Positions 44,863-56,410 are shown, counted from the stretch's first letter. The stretch: DNA of 64,000 nt from Tupaia tana (GCA_026018925.1 JAKSZU010000016.1:55441075-55505074), one strand, 5' to 3'. The notes: a model not told the origin generated them from the sequence alone. Numbers and translations are program-made.

Positions 44863-45109
44863 GTAGCAGAAGTCTTCCTGGGAATCACATTGATCCATCA
44901 GAGTGTTAAGCACAAAGCTTCTATGGCAGAGCACCTCTGTATAAGATCTGGATGTTCCTTTGCCTCAACTTTCTACATGTATAAAGTTATAATAAAAATA
45001 GTTCCCATAACCTAAGAGCCTGGAGAAAAATAAAGTGAGGTCTTCCATGTAAATGGCTACCCACCCTGCCATTCTTATAGTACATGCTCAATATATATGG
45101 CTGAGTAGA

Positions 45110-45830
45110 AAATAGAATGACTTTCACAGGAAGACCTGGGAAATGAGTAATGGGGATGAGTCAGGCACAGAGAGGAAGGAGGTGGGAGGAAATGTAATAC
45201 ACAAAGGAAAAGCGATTGATGACAGACACCAGAGAAAGCAAAGCCCTGAAAGAGACTTGGGACAGCCGAAGAGATGGAGAGGGAAGAAGGAATGAAGATT
45301 TGGATGGAAAAGACAGTAGTTGTGTTCATAAGGGTCAGAGCAGGGTGTGCCAAAGGAAGTGGAGCTTGTTTTAAGCACAATATGGTGATACTATTATCTG
45401 CTAAAGTAGAAAAGGATTGTGATCATTTTTTCAAGGAATCCAGGCAAGAGAAAGTGGTGATACAGACCAGGGTAGACACAGTAGAAAGGTAAATCAATTC
45501 CAGAGTGCATCTAGGACTAGGTGATTGATTGAGTACTGAGGAGAATGAGAAGATATCACCAGGACAACCAGGCTTCCATCTGAATGACAGGCCATATGAA
45601 GGTGCCAGTCCCCGATGGAAGGATCATGAGGAAGAGCATGGTGAGGAAATTATGGGGTATCTATCAGACATCCAGATGATCTCAGGAATTCATAGACATC
45701 AGCCTAGAGCTCAGGAGAGGGTTCTGAGATGGGAATTTTGGAATTATTGCAGGTTTATGGCTGTTTCCTGTCTATACATCATTTCATTCTTACATCTCAG
45801 AAATAGAACCCTATCTTTTTCAGGGTAATC
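45110..45830 (-). mobile_element. L2 LINE, reverse (part 1)
   Basis: AGGGTCAGAGCAGGGTGTGC, AGGAATCCAGGCAAGAGAAA, TATCAGACATCCAGATGATC and CTCAGGAGAGGGTTCTGAGA follow antisense L2. Overlapping open frames of 84-101 codons are L2 shadows. Confidence 0.65.
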
Positions 45831-46165
45831 TTGAACCCAGCTTCAAGATGACATTTTCCAGCCCAAGATAGAATAAAAGCATTGTGAGAACCCTAGAAAG
45901 ACTCCTTAAAGGATAATTACTTACTATGTCTCCTCTTCTGCTGCCTGGAATGAAGATATAATGGCTGGAATCTCATCTACTAATATTGGACCATGAGGTA
46001 GATTCAGGCTCTGAGTCTAGTGAGACAAAAGGATTAGTGCTTGGATCCTTGATGGTATTATAAAGTTGACAGCAGCCCTGAACTACCCATCTTTAGAAAT
46101 AATTGACATAAGAGATAATGACTTTTTCGTATGTGTTTTATTTTGTTTTGTTTTGTTTGTTTTTG
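45831..46165. mobile_element. Possible LTR-type insertion within L2
   Basis: TTCTGCTGCCTGGAATGAAG, GGACCATGAGGTAGATTCAG and TAGCCACTAAATTTGG resemble the 3' part of a MaLR/MLT1-type LTR. A (TTTTG)n run lies at 46139-46164. Family not certain. Confidence 0.35.
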
Positions 46166-46189
46166 CTTAGCCACTAAATTTGGTCATTC

Positions 46190-46545
46190 TCTGTGCTACC
46201 AAATCTAGTCCTTCCAATACAGGTGTCATCAACTCATAAATAGGGACTGGAAACTTGAGAGTAAGGATTGAAGGGGAGATGGGAATAGAAGAGAAAGAGA
46301 CTTCAACGCTTGTATTTAAGGGACAAGCAGAGGAAGAAATAATTATAAAAAGAGAAGAGGAGCCAAGAAAAGTCTGTTGAGAATTAAGAGCACTGATGTC
46401 CAAAAGAGGCCAGATCAGGGTTAGATTGTGAAGTACGGGCAAATTCCCCAAGCTAGAGACTGCTATGACATCCTGGGCAAGGAGAGTTAGCAAAGAAGGC
46501 AACTTGACATAGACCCCAGAGATGAGAAGCTCAGATCCCTACTAG
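46190..46545 (-). mobile_element. L2 LINE, reverse (part 2)
   Basis: GGAGCCAAGAAAAGTCTGTT, GAGAATTAAGAGCACTGATG and GACTGCTATGACATCCTGGG follow the antisense L2 block after part 1. Confidence 0.5.
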
Positions 46546-46681
46546 CCAAACACTTCAACCATGAGAGCTAGAAACCCTTTCCTTTTATATGAAGCTGAAA
46601 TTGACCATCCTGTGAGTTCTACTCACAAGCTCTCTAAGACTGAATAAAATCTATACCTTTTCCTCTAGAACAGTTTTTTCT

Positions 46682-46957
46682 TTTTTCTTTTTTTTTCTTT
46701 TTTTGGGGGGTGGGGTGGGGGAAAAGAAGTTTTTGCTATAGGGCATGCATGCTCACCAGAAAGAGCAAAAGAGAGGCATAAAGTGAGAAATTAACCCCCA
46801 TGGGGGGATGGCCACACCGCAGTCCCTTCTCCTCCATTCTCCTGGGCATACATACACATGCACCTGGCGTGAGTTTAAGCCACCAGGTCCAGGACTTGAA
46901 CCACAGTCGACTACATGGGAGTCCAGTGACATAGCCATTACACCAACTGTTGGTTCC
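46682..46957 (-). mobile_element. SINE-A2-like, full length
   Basis: T/G-rich tail, AGTTTTTGCTATAGGGCATG, CCCCATGGGGGGATGGCCAC, and head TTACACCAACTGTTGGTTCC. The TSD is about CAGTTTTTCT, near 46671 and 46958. Confidence 0.9.
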
Positions 46958-47084
46958 CAGTTTTTCTAAACTTCAAAGACAACAATTTTCTTCTTTCCTC
47001 CTGGATAAAGACTCATCAATTAACTCTCAAATATTCATCACACCACTTGAATTTTAGACCCTTCACAATGCTGGATACCCTTCC

Positions 47085-47310
47085 CTAAATGAACTTTATC
47101 TTGTTAACACCTGCAAATGGGCACAAGCTAAAGCAGTTGGGTCAGTCCCATCTACTTTCACCTCCCTGGACTGGCACCATGCTCCTATTAATGCAATCAG
47201 AGTGGCATGGGTTTCTTCAGGAGCTGATCACCCTGTGGCCAATATTGAGCTTGAGGCTTTTGTTAAGTCAGCTCATCCATCAAGGACAAACATGTTGACA
47301 TCTTTTTAAA
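47085..47310 (+). mobile_element. Possible L3/CR1-type LINE fragment
   Basis: GCTCCTATTAATGCAATCAG and CCAATATTGAGCTTGAGGCT resemble an ancient CR1/L3-type block (CCTATTAATGCAGCC..., CATATTGAGCTTGCAGTC). Weak. 47311-47829 shows nothing recognised. Confidence 0.35.
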
Positions 47311-47829
47311 TGACATCCAACCTCTCTGCAGAAGTGGGCAGAGAGATTAGATGCCAAAAGGCAGTTCAGAGATGTTCCCTGACAGTGTTAGGTTAGAAAT
47401 CAATTTTAATCTCTCTCCTATTATTTCAGGGTGAAGCAGTCCCTAGAATATGCCATCCTCATTAGCAAAGCAAATGCCATGTGTCCCCCAACTCTCCAAG
47501 CATTCTCAGTTGCCCACTTTCCTTTGGTGACAAAGGCCATTTGTGTTAAAGGATTTAAATAAATGGTGCTGGAGCAGTAGGACATTGGTTCTACTAAAAA
47601 TGTTCCTTCAAAACCACAGCAGAGAACTGGAGCAAACTGCAAAGCTTTGTCTAGAAAGGCCGTACAGACAAGCAAAAGGACTCAGGTTTGCAACTAAATG
47701 ATGTGGCTTCTCTTCCTGCTCCCACTACAGTGAAAGTCATGTCCTACGCAATCAAGCTTAATCACTAGGTCTCATATGCTTTAATCTACAAGAGGACGAT
47801 TTTATCTACAGATCATAATATCTGCTTCC

Positions 47830-48225
47830 TAAGGCCATGCAGTTTAGTCTATTCTGTTGATTAATAACTGGATATCACATTGGGTAATATTCAAAGAATA
47901 GAGTTTATTTAGCTCATGGTTTTAGAGGTTCAAGATCAAGGGGTCACATCTGGTGAGGTGGATGACACTGCAGAGTCCAAGGTGCTGCAGAGCAGCCCAT
48001 GGTGAAAGCTTACATGTGTGCGTCCACACCTGTGTCTCATTCACTGTCTATAAATCCTCCAGGATTCAATGATGGGAGATAATAATTGGTGGAGTTTTAT
48101 TCAACCCCATTCACCTCCAAAGACCCCACCATAATTGTATTAAATTTCCACCCTCTTAATACCTTTACAATACAGCCAAGTTTTAGCACATGAATTTGAG
48201 AATACATGCAAACCTTAGTACCGTG
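47830..48225 (-). mobile_element. MaLR (MLT1/MST-like) LTR, reverse
   Basis: ATAGAGTTTATTTAGCTCAT, GGTTTTAGAGGTTCAAGATC, CAAAGACCCCACCATAATTG and CACATGAATTTGAGAATACA are the reversed MaLR blocks. TTTATT is the AATAAA signal on the minus strand. Confidence 0.7.
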
Positions 48226-49639
48226 GTTAGAGCTCTGGAGGTGATGAATGTACCCAATCCAGTGATAACCACTCATCAGATAGCAACGTCAATATTATCT
48301 GAGCCAACTTTCTACATGGAGCAGGGTTTGTCTCCATGATAACTCTTCCACTCAGGTCCTGGTGCCTACCCCAGTGCCCTGGATGGTGCTAATGCACAAA
48401 AATATGTGCCAAATTATGGGATGGTGGATGGGTACACCAAAAGCTGCCTTTGTGACAGGAAGAATACATGTGTACAAATCTCTTCACTTTCTCACCTTGT
48501 AGTCTCCTTGTCTATTAAATAGATAACCATCATTACCAAAATAATAACTGTAAGATCTTATTGAAAATATTGCACTTGATAAAAGAGGACTCATAAAGGG
48601 ACTTTATTTTTCTCTGTACTGTCCCACTACCCTTGCCAACTCTCACCCTCCGGTGTTATTCTTTCTTGTGACTGAATGAAATTTTAGAAGTTTCCAGAGC
48701 CTTCTGGACTGGTCAACTATAACCTCTATCAAGTCCCCCTCCCTCTCTGTCCCATGGTTGCTGACCAGGATGCTTATGCAAACCTGGGAAAACTTGCCTG
48801 GGAATGTCCAAATTTATGTTAGTTGACCAAATGAGATTATTGAGAGTATACCTTTCACTCAGACAGTGCTGCAATTTGGGCAATAACTAAATGACCTTCC
48901 TACTTCTGACCCTTCCAGTGTTGAATCCAGGGAGAGAAAAAAATGGAACAACTTGAGTTGGCAGATCAGTTTGTGCTGTAGTTGTCCAGGTTGGCTCTCC
49001 AGAAGTGGAGGTTGATCAGAGATGACTCTTGTCCTCCAGGGCAGATTTTCAGTGATTTTTGTTTATTTGTTTTAGGACTTCTCCCACTGAGGATCTCAGT
49101 TTCCTCCACAGAGGAGGCTTTTTCTGATGAAAGATTCCAAACTCTCCTCATAGTTCAAATTCCAGATACCACTTCTAAAGATTCTTACCATGGTTTCCTT
49201 CACCCCTCCAAGAAGGCCTCCTGAACAAGATCTCTTTAAGCCATGCTGCACTCCACATCAGATCAGCTTATCTCTAGAATATACCCACATCTGTCCTGGT
49301 TTCAGGGGAAGTACACAGGGTGGGGAGGGGGGCAGAGCTAACCAGAACATGGTGCCTTTGGTCCTCTTTGAAATCACATATTAGTCCTTATGTTTCCTGG
49401 TATCTAGGGACACTGATCAAGCAAAAGTCCCCTCTAGGCTATCATGAGAAAGAAATGGAAAACCCTGTGGAGTGCCAACAGTTTTTCCCAGTGTCTCTCT
49501 GGTGCTTAAGTGTTCCTGTTTATCCTTAGGAAGGATTACTGGACCTACCATTGTTATAATCCCCCAGCATCTCCTGCTGAGGTGGCCTGCACCTCACTTT
49601 AGGGTGCGAAGGCATTTTATAAACTATAAAGCACAGCAT
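48226..49639. other. Unique-looking sequence
   Basis: No repeat recognised. Frames up to 80 codons (48982-49224) lack domains. Confidence 0.45.
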
Positions 49640-49770
49640 ATATAATAATTACTGCAGCAATTCACATTTCCTTCATAATAACCAAGTGCCAGGCACCATG
49701 CCAGGAGTTTTATATCCATTACCCACTAAATCGCTAAGAAAATCTCATGAGCTGGACACCACTGTTACTT
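49640..49770 (-). mobile_element. MIR SINE, reverse
   Basis: CAAGTGCCAGGCACCATGCC, AGGAGTTTTATATCCATTAC and GAAAATCTCATGAGCTGGAC follow antisense MIR. 49771-50094 holds nothing recognised. Confidence 0.65.
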
Positions 49771-50094
49771 TCATTCTAGAATGTCAACTCTTATCTCACA
49801 AAACATTCCATAGCTGAAGTGCTCATTGATCCAGACTTTGTGGATTTTTGTGCCTCCTTCTCCACCATTCTCAAGCTGCCCTAAGTGCCACAAGATAAAT
49901 TCAGATACTGAAGACCACATTTAAATCTTATGGAAGTGATTTCTTCTAAAATTGCCCCAAGTTCCACATGACAGCCATTGGGCTCTCTTAATCCTGTTTT
50001 GCCTTCTCAGAAATCTAAGGCCTGCTCTTGTTCTCGTCTATGACCAGAACACAGTTATGGAATATTAGATCATTGATCATATTAATAATGATGA

Positions 50095-50345
50095 TAATTA
50101 ATTATATCAATTGAGTATTTAGTAGTTAGCAGGACCTGTATTCTATGAATATTATCTCATTTGATACTCAAAGAAACCCCATGGGGTATATTCTCAGTCA
50201 ACCCCATTCTGAATATTAAAAAAAAAAAAATGGAAAAAGAAAAGGCTCAGACCAGATTTGTACCTTGCCCATGGTCACATAGCCTTTGGTGACAAATTCA
50301 GAACATGCACTGAGGTCTCCTAGATTTCAAAGTGTGTGCTCTTTA
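50095..50345 (-). mobile_element. MIR SINE, reverse, with A run
   Basis: ATATTATCTCATTTGATACT, AAACCCCATGGGGTATATTC, an A13 run at 50218-50230, then TGCCCATGGTCACATAGCCT and AGGTCTCCTAGATTTCAAAG. Confidence 0.65.
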
Positions 50346-50499
50346 CAAGCTTGTAGTGCCAGTACACATAAAACTGGCCCTAAAGTTCCTGAAATGAAAC
50401 TGAGGGTCTGCCTGCCCCAGATGGGCTCAGTGTGGGTTTGACAAGGAGAACGGTAGCCCTGGAGAGCAGTGGGAAGCAGCAGCCCCACTGACTGTGACC

Positions 50500-50740
50500 A
50501 GGAAAAGAGACTGCCAGGATGCAGAGGCCACGGATTCCCAGCCAGAAGTGCAAAGCTGCAGTGCGTGGAGCCTCTCCTCAGACTGAGAAACACAGGTTTG
50601 GAAGTCACTAGCTGCTTTGCCACAGGTAAGCTGTCTCTCCACTTTGAGCCCCAGTCTTCTCATTTACAAGATGCTGGGCAAGGACCCCCTCATCTCAGCG
50701 CTATTCCAAAGACTAGACAGACAATGAAGGGAGAGAACCT
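50500..50740 (+). mobile_element. MIR-like SINE
   Basis: GTTTGGAAGTCACTAGCTGC, CTCCACTTTGAGCCCCAGTC and TTCTCATTTACAAGATGCTG resemble MIR. The 116-codon frame at 50469-50819 runs through it and is not accepted as a gene. Confidence 0.5.
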
Positions 50741-52424
50741 ACCACAGCTTGCCTGTTTAGGTTCTTCAGCTCCTGTTAAGCAGTTGGCCACCAGACTGTC
50801 ACTCCCTGGATTGCCCTAACCTGACTCCTGTTTGGAGGAACACATCCTCCATCTAGATAGATGAGCTCATCAGCTAAGTGTTCTCTAGATGAGATGGATA
50901 GATGGATGATGGAACAATAGAGTGGCATCCAGAAAACTCAGTTATCCCTTAAAATGACTTCTCAGCTTCCGTCTCCACAGATGTCCCCTCTAGGATATCC
51001 ATACTCTTCAAACACCTGACTTAGAGGTCTGGTCATTAACTCATAGGGTCATTCATTCCTTAAGATTTCTTAAAATCCTCTTGCTCGAAGTCATTTGACC
51101 CTAGCAGAAGCCTGCTTTCCTTAATATTACCAGTGACGAGGCTGCATGTCCCTCTCCTCATAGTCCTCTTCCCCTCCACACCCTCAGACAAACACCCATT
51201 CATCCTCGTTAAGTCCAGACCAGCTGCTCCCCACTCCCTTCTCACACCATCTGAGCTACAAAACTGCCAACAAGGCAAATCAAGAATTCACGACAAAGAT
51301 TCAGGCTTCTGGGAGTTTCCAGGCTATAAAACAGCTTAGTTCCTATCATTCATATGATCCACGCAGCCCAAGATAAAATTGGCAAGGTAACCAGTGATTC
51401 TCTTTGACTGTGGATTTAATTTGTCCATGAAAGAGCCACAGATGAAGAAGTTCCGTTAGGGGAGTGATTCCAATAAGGACTTGATGGGAAAGCAATACTC
51501 AGATTCTAATAAGAGCAGCCATATGTGTAGACAGCCCCTCGGAAATGCTCTCAGGCCTGCCTCAGCATAAAAGCAAATCAACAAAACACAAAGCCTTCTC
51601 CAAGGCTATCTCTGAAAGCATAGTGGAGAGTAAGTTTTTCACCCTAAATGGTAAGCTTTCTTAAATGCTAAGCCTTTTTAAGACCTGACATACTTAGCTG
51701 GACCAGCATTTCCATGCTGAGAAAAAAGTGTGGTTACTAAGTGCTCTCCTGAAGGCAACTTGGACGAGAAAGAGAGAATGAATGAATGAAAGGACTAGAT
51801 ACCAGCATAAGTAAAGGGACGTCCCAAGCACAAAAGGGGCAGGAGTCACGCAAAGGAGTCTGTTAAAATTGAGAGGGCCGTAGAGGAATATTTCAGTGGT
51901 GACTCCTGAACTTGAGTAGCCAGGCCAGTCAGTCTAAAGAACACCAATCACTTGTCACTCCTCAGAGGCATAGTCCAGCTATTTATTTTTTACACATAAC
52001 TTTTGACAAGTTGCCTGCCTGGTCATAACCATATTCATAATTTCCAAAGAGCATAGTGAATTTTTATCTAGTATGCATTTCATCCTGTCAGATCCTTCAA
52101 AGTCCTAAAAAGTTAAATAATGTTACATAGCTAAATAAAATTTTGTTTTGTTTTCCACATAGTACAATGAGAAGGAGAGCACAGAAACTTCTGTTCGTGA
52201 AAAATCACAATAACTTTCATGACCCTATGAAATTATACCAGTAGCAGCAGCAGCCAAGAGAAAAAAATCTTCAAAATGAAAATAAAATATTGAGCTTAAT
52301 GTCTGAGATATAGTGGGTATAGTACTTTACTTGTTTCCAATCCATCTCTTATCTATAGCCTTAGTGAATTTGCACTTCCCTGTTAAGAAGTAAGGGGAAT
52401 CACTGTCTTTCCTACTGGTTGGGG
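50741..52424. other. Unique-looking sequence
   Basis: Nothing recognised apart from a small GATGGATAGATGGATGATGG repeat near 50893. The 68-codon and 72-codon opposing frames at 51060-51339 have no domain. Confidence 0.45.
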
Positions 52425-52510
52425 GTTAGAGGTGCTGAAAGGCTACATGACTTGCTCAAGGTCTCACCGTTGCAAAACCCAGCTTTTATCAGTACAAGTG
52501 CCCTCATATA
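52425..52510 (-). mobile_element. MIR-like fragment, reverse
   Basis: CTACATGACTTGCTCAAGGT and CTCACCGTTGCAAAACCCAG fit antisense MIR. Confidence 0.4.
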
Positions 52511-52512
52511 TA

Positions 52513-52583
52513 TTAGGTTGTTGGGGAAGTCATGACATATTTTTCTATGCAAAAGTTATGTCATGACTTTCCTGAAGACCCAA
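52513..52583. mobile_element. Palindromic mariner MITE (MADE1-like), 71 bp
   Basis: Begins TTAGGTTGTTGGGGAAGTCA and is bounded by TA at 52511-52512 and 52584-52585. AAGTCATGACATA is repeated inverted as TATGTCATGACTT, a perfect 13-bp stem around an 18-base loop. Size, TTAGGTTG end and hairpin form match MADE1-type mariner MITEs, but the stem sequence differs from human MADE1. Confidence 0.85.
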
Positions 52584-52585
52584 TA

Positions 52586-53514
52586 TTTCCCACTGCAGCA
52601 TTTGGAAGCAGGTGAGAAAGAACTGCTTGGAAGATTTAGCCACAAACATGACTCATAAACTGAAATGCTAGAATGGTGCTTCCACACATCAGGTCAGACA
52701 GAACCCAGGCCAGCCCCATGTACAGGGGACAGGTTTTCTCCCTGTAAAATTAACCCTGGCTAGTATTTTATATATGCAACACATAAGCCATTAGAATTCA
52801 GGAAAATAAAATATTAGTGAAAGCAAACACTGAGCAGGAGAACTATTTTCTCAACTTGAAATGCGTAGTTCTTGTGAGCAAATCACAAAGTGTTTTCTGA
52901 GATTTGTTGAGGTCCACTTCCTATTTCAAGATCAGCTCCAGAGAGCTGATCTTGAAGCTACCCTTAAATAACTAATTTACTCCATTTGTTATCATCAGCA
53001 GGTTCGTATTCTCATCTACCAGCCTGCCAGGGAGGCACCTTTCTCTCAGGGACACATCTGGCTCAGCATCCACGCAGCGTATTTGCACAGCCACACTCAG
53101 GGTCTTAGCCCTCTTGATCCCACAGCCTCTAAAGGGATGCCAACTTCCAGAGCCCAAGTCAGCAGCTCTGTAAATATCTCCAGAGAGTCTCTAAGTTTAT
53201 ATTTAAAACTGAACCTCTTAAAAAGCCTCATAAATTAACTAGATGTGCACTCTGAAACTTTTGTTATCAAATGGAACTTTGTTTGGTTATTTTAAGTCTC
53301 ACAGTTTCCATTACTTGCATGTTGGCTCTAAGTATCAACTTTTCTGCCAAAACAGCTTTGGATTATCTGCTCTTGGTCTAGATCATTTTCTTGGAATTCA
53401 GAATGGATGAGACTGTTTTCTTCGTGAGTGCTATACCCTTCCAGGGTGAAAGAAAATAATGAAATTAACACATTTTCTACATGGCCATTCCTTCCTGTTA
53501 ACATGTAGTATGTA
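52586..53514. other. Unique-looking sequence
   Basis: A near-palindrome around AGATCAGCTCCAGAGAGCTG (52929-52955) is the only structure seen. No gene supported. Confidence 0.45.
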
Positions 53515-53641
53515 TGAGAAGACTTCTAAAAGTTCTGGGAAACATGGAATTAAAGTATGAGTTTATATTGGTGCGGAAACTTTTTAAAATCCAAAAACTT
53601 GATAATGTGCATTTTCCATGCACATTTTGAAGACCCCTTCA
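53515..53641. mobile_element. Mariner-type MITE, copy 3
   Basis: 127 bp between TA dinucleotides (53513-53514, 53642-53643). The left end is TGAGAAGACTTCTAAAAGTT; the right end in reverse complement is TGAAGGGGTCTTCAAAATGT. The centre contains GAGTTTATATTGGTGCGGAA, as in copies 1 and 2. Confidence 0.85.
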
Positions 53642-53689
53642 TATGATTCCTTAATAACATGTATGTTCATTAATATGTACCTTAAATAA

Positions 53690-54020
53690 AGTAGTTAAGA
53701 ATGATACTGTTGTCCAATGTCTTAGTTTGGATCTGCTCTCAAAGGGGTTCTGAAATGAGGGCTGAGGACAGATCTTTTGTTTGGGAAATACTCCCAGGAA
53801 ACATAGCTGAGGTGAGACAGGATAAAGGCCAGTGAAGTGTATAATGTTGAGCAGGTTGTCTCTAGGGTAACCTGGACTCAATATAGCCATGGTCTTCTGA
53901 ATATCCATCCAGTACATGCCCGTGAATCAATCCACCATAGTATAGTTACCTCACTGGGGTAATTTCTACCAACACCCATGCTTATTTCTCCACAGTGGAA
54001 GGTTGTCCCTGGAGGTTTGG
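53690..54020. other. Unidentified sequence, possibly an old LTR
   Basis: TCTTAGTTTGGATCTGCTCT at the start resembles a MaLR LTR beginning, but later blocks do not match a family I know. An 88-codon minus frame here has no domain. Confidence 0.3.
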
Positions 54021-54034
54021 CCTACCTAGGTAGG
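54021..54034. repeat. 14-bp perfect palindrome CCTACCTAGGTAGG
   Basis: The sequence is identical to its reverse complement and ends exactly where the duplicated segment at 54035 begins. Confidence 0.95.
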
Positions 54035-54117
54035 TATATACAAACACAAAAATTATTTATCTTGTAGTATTAAACAATCTAAGTCTAGATGCTTAAGGTA
54101 GGTAAAAGAAAGGAACA
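54035..54117 (+). repeat. 83-bp dispersed direct duplication, copy 1
   Basis: Runs from TATATACAAACACAAAAATT to AAAGAAAGGAACA. Identical to 56031-56113 except A at 54082 versus G at 56078; homology stops sharply on both sides. It matches no repeat family I know. Confidence 0.95.
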
Positions 54118-54334
54118 TACCTTCCTGGAGAAGACCCTCAGAGAGCTAAACCACAGTTAAGAGTACTTGTGGTGGGAAAATGTCATCACATACAGGAACT
54201 CTCCTGGAAACCAGGTAAACTCAGAAGGCAGCTGACGGGAAATGGGATAGGACAAAAAGCAGCAACTTTCAAAGCCTATATGCTATTGTGCTCAGGTTCT
54301 TGGAATATTCCACCTGGAAGTGATCTGGGTGTTT

Positions 54335-54785
54335 GGATTAGTTCCTAGGTTGCTTGTGACAAATTGCCACAAACCAGGTGTCCACCAACAACAGAAATCT
54401 GTTCTCTCATAGTTCTACAGGCCTGAAGTCAGAAATCTAGGGGCCAATAGGACTCTCTTTCTGAAGACTGCAGCAAAGAACTCAGTCTTAGACTCTTCTA
54501 GCTTCCCATGACTCCAGACTGGCATTCCTTGACTTGTGGCCACATCACTGCAATGTCTGCCTCTGTCTTTACCTGGTTTCCTCTTCCTGCCTAGTTAATC
54601 TTGGTCTACCCATTCCCCTTACTAGAGCTTATCATTGGGTTTCCCACATGAGTAATCTCAGATGACCTCTTCTCAAGACCCTTAATTTAATTACATCTAC
54701 AAAGACCCTTTCACCAAGTAAGGAGCATTCATAGGGTTTAGTATTAGGACATAGACATCCTTCTACTCCAGAGATCACCAATTCA
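54335..54785 (-). mobile_element. MLT1 (MaLR) LTR, reverse
   Basis: TGCTTGTGACAAATTGCCAC, CATAGTTCTACAGGCCTGAA, GCATTCCTTGACTTGTGGCC, TTAATTACATCTACAAAGAC and AGTATTAGGACATAGACATC reproduce antisense MLT1 over its length. Confidence 0.85.
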
Positions 54786-54949
54786 AAAGCCCTATATATG
54801 GATAGGGTGACTGAGGGCGGCGAGTTGAAATTCCTACCCAAGGTCATGCATCTGGAACTAGACACAGAGCCAGCCTCCTGTCTCCTGGTGTAAGAACAGA
54901 ATCCACTCAATTGCTCAGGATATAAACTCAGATGTCAGTCTTCGCTTCT

Positions 54950-55525
54950 TACTCTCCCTCATCTATCAGCTAGATATGTCCTGAGACCTGCCGGTTCTCA
55001 CCAGCTCCTCTTACAGTTCAAGCAGCATTTCTCCCCTGGACCACTAGGCTGACCTTTTAACGGCTTCACCTGCCTCTGCTCTTGGTTTTCCATAAAATTC
55101 ACTTTTCATGCCCAGCTCACAGTACATTTTCAAGAGAAAATCAGCCTCCTACTTCTAACTCTCAGTAGTTTCTCATCACACTGAGGACAGAGTCCAAAGT
55201 CTTGCTCATGGGCCATGGTGCCCTGGGGAACTCAGCCTCTCCACCTCCCTGGCCATGTATCCTGCACCCACACTTCCCCTTCACATGCTCCAGCAACCTC
55301 ATCCTCTGTTCTGTCTCCCAAACACACTGTCTGTTTTCTTTCTTTACAACTCAGGCATTTGCCTTCCACTGAGGATAAGCCTCCATGTCTTATTAGGTCC
55401 TGCCTCAAATGTCACCTCCTCAGAGAGGCCTTCCTGGATCAGCTGACTAATACCTACCCACGTCCGTCAATCTCTGTCATGTAGTATATAATGTTTTAGT
55501 TTCTTATTTGTCTCCATAGTCCTTG
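54950..55525 (+). mobile_element. L2 LINE 3' end
   Basis: ACTGAGGACAGAGTCCAAAG, CAAATGTCACCTCCTCAGAG, AGGCCTTCCTGGATCAGCTG and GTCAATCTCTGTCATGTAGT are signature L2 blocks. The 89-codon frame at 55215-55484 is a remnant reading of this L2 and is not intact. Confidence 0.9.
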
Positions 55526-55654
55526 CCACTACCTGAAGTTAGCTTATCCATTTGTGTGTACACAGCTTGTAGCCCGGGACCCTCCATGCCCCCTAAATGA
55601 AAGATGAAGTACAGCAAGCTTTCCTGTCTTGGCGTGTTGGCTCTCCCGAGATTC

Positions 55655-55900
55655 AGAGCATTATAGCACAGTGGCTGAGAGATGGACATTAGGGCTAAAC
55701 TGCTTGAGTTTGGATTCTAGATCTCTATCATTTAATGACTCTGACATTTCAGGAAAATTAATTAGCCTCTCTGAGTCTATTTTCTCACCTATAAAATGGG
55801 GATAAAACCATGTGCCTTATAGGGATGGTCTGAAGAGTAAATGAGTTAATATGTGGAAAGCAGGACACATACTAAGTGCTCTGTGGATCTGAGACTATTT
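55655..55900 (+). mobile_element. MIR SINE
   Basis: TTATAGCACAGTGGCTGAGA, CTGCTTGAGTTTGGATTCTA, CACCTATAAAATGGGGATAA, GAGTAAATGAGTTAATATG and CACATACTAAGTGCTCTGTG cover nearly full-length MIR. An L2-type 3' end (AAGCATTCAATACATTTTTA) follows to about 55970. Confidence 0.9.
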
Positions 55901-56030
55901 TGTGAATGCAAAGACTTCCTGGTACATCATAAGCATTCAATACATTTTTATGGAATGAATAAATCAATGAACAATTTCTAATCCAGTGCTTTTTGCACTT
56001 TAAAAGATAAAAATAAGAATTAAATGTAAA

Positions 56031-56113
56031 TATATACAAACACAAAAATTATTTATCTTGTAGTATTAAACAATCTAGGTCTAGATGCTTAAGGTAGGTA
56101 AAAGAAAGGAACA
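56031..56113 (+). repeat. 83-bp dispersed direct duplication, copy 2
   Basis: Pairs with 54035-54117, exactly 1996 bp upstream, one mismatch in 83. The flanks are unrelated. This copy lies after AAGAATTAAATGTAAA and before GAGACACTGC. Confidence 0.95.
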
Positions 56114-56299
56114 GAGACACTGCTTCTCTGGACCAATTTAACCACCTCTGATCTGTGGGACAGACAGGAAGAGGCCATTCACACACAGCTGAAGTCAAGT
56201 GGAGTGCTTAGTCACCAAGGCACAGTGGATTGGGCAGTCAGATGTGTGTACTTTGGATTCTACAAACATGGATTTTTAAAGGATTTAGAGGGAATTAAG

Positions 56300-56374
56300 T
56301 ATATATATATACATACATACACACACACACACACACAGACATATATAAATATACACACATACACACACACACAC

Positions 56375-56410
<36 letters not shown>
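56300..56410. repeat. (TA)n/(CA)n microsatellite with 44-bp palindrome
   Basis: After mixed ATAC/CA repeats, 56361-56404 is (AC)7(AT)8(GT)7, a perfect inverted repeat, with (GT) extending to 56410. An 112-codon frame through it is low-complexity and rejected. Confidence 0.95.

Noticed and set aside
50469-50819. 116-codon plus frame with a 98-codon antisense partner
   Set aside because: The centre matches a MIR SINE; overlapping open frames on both strands reflect GC-richer composition.
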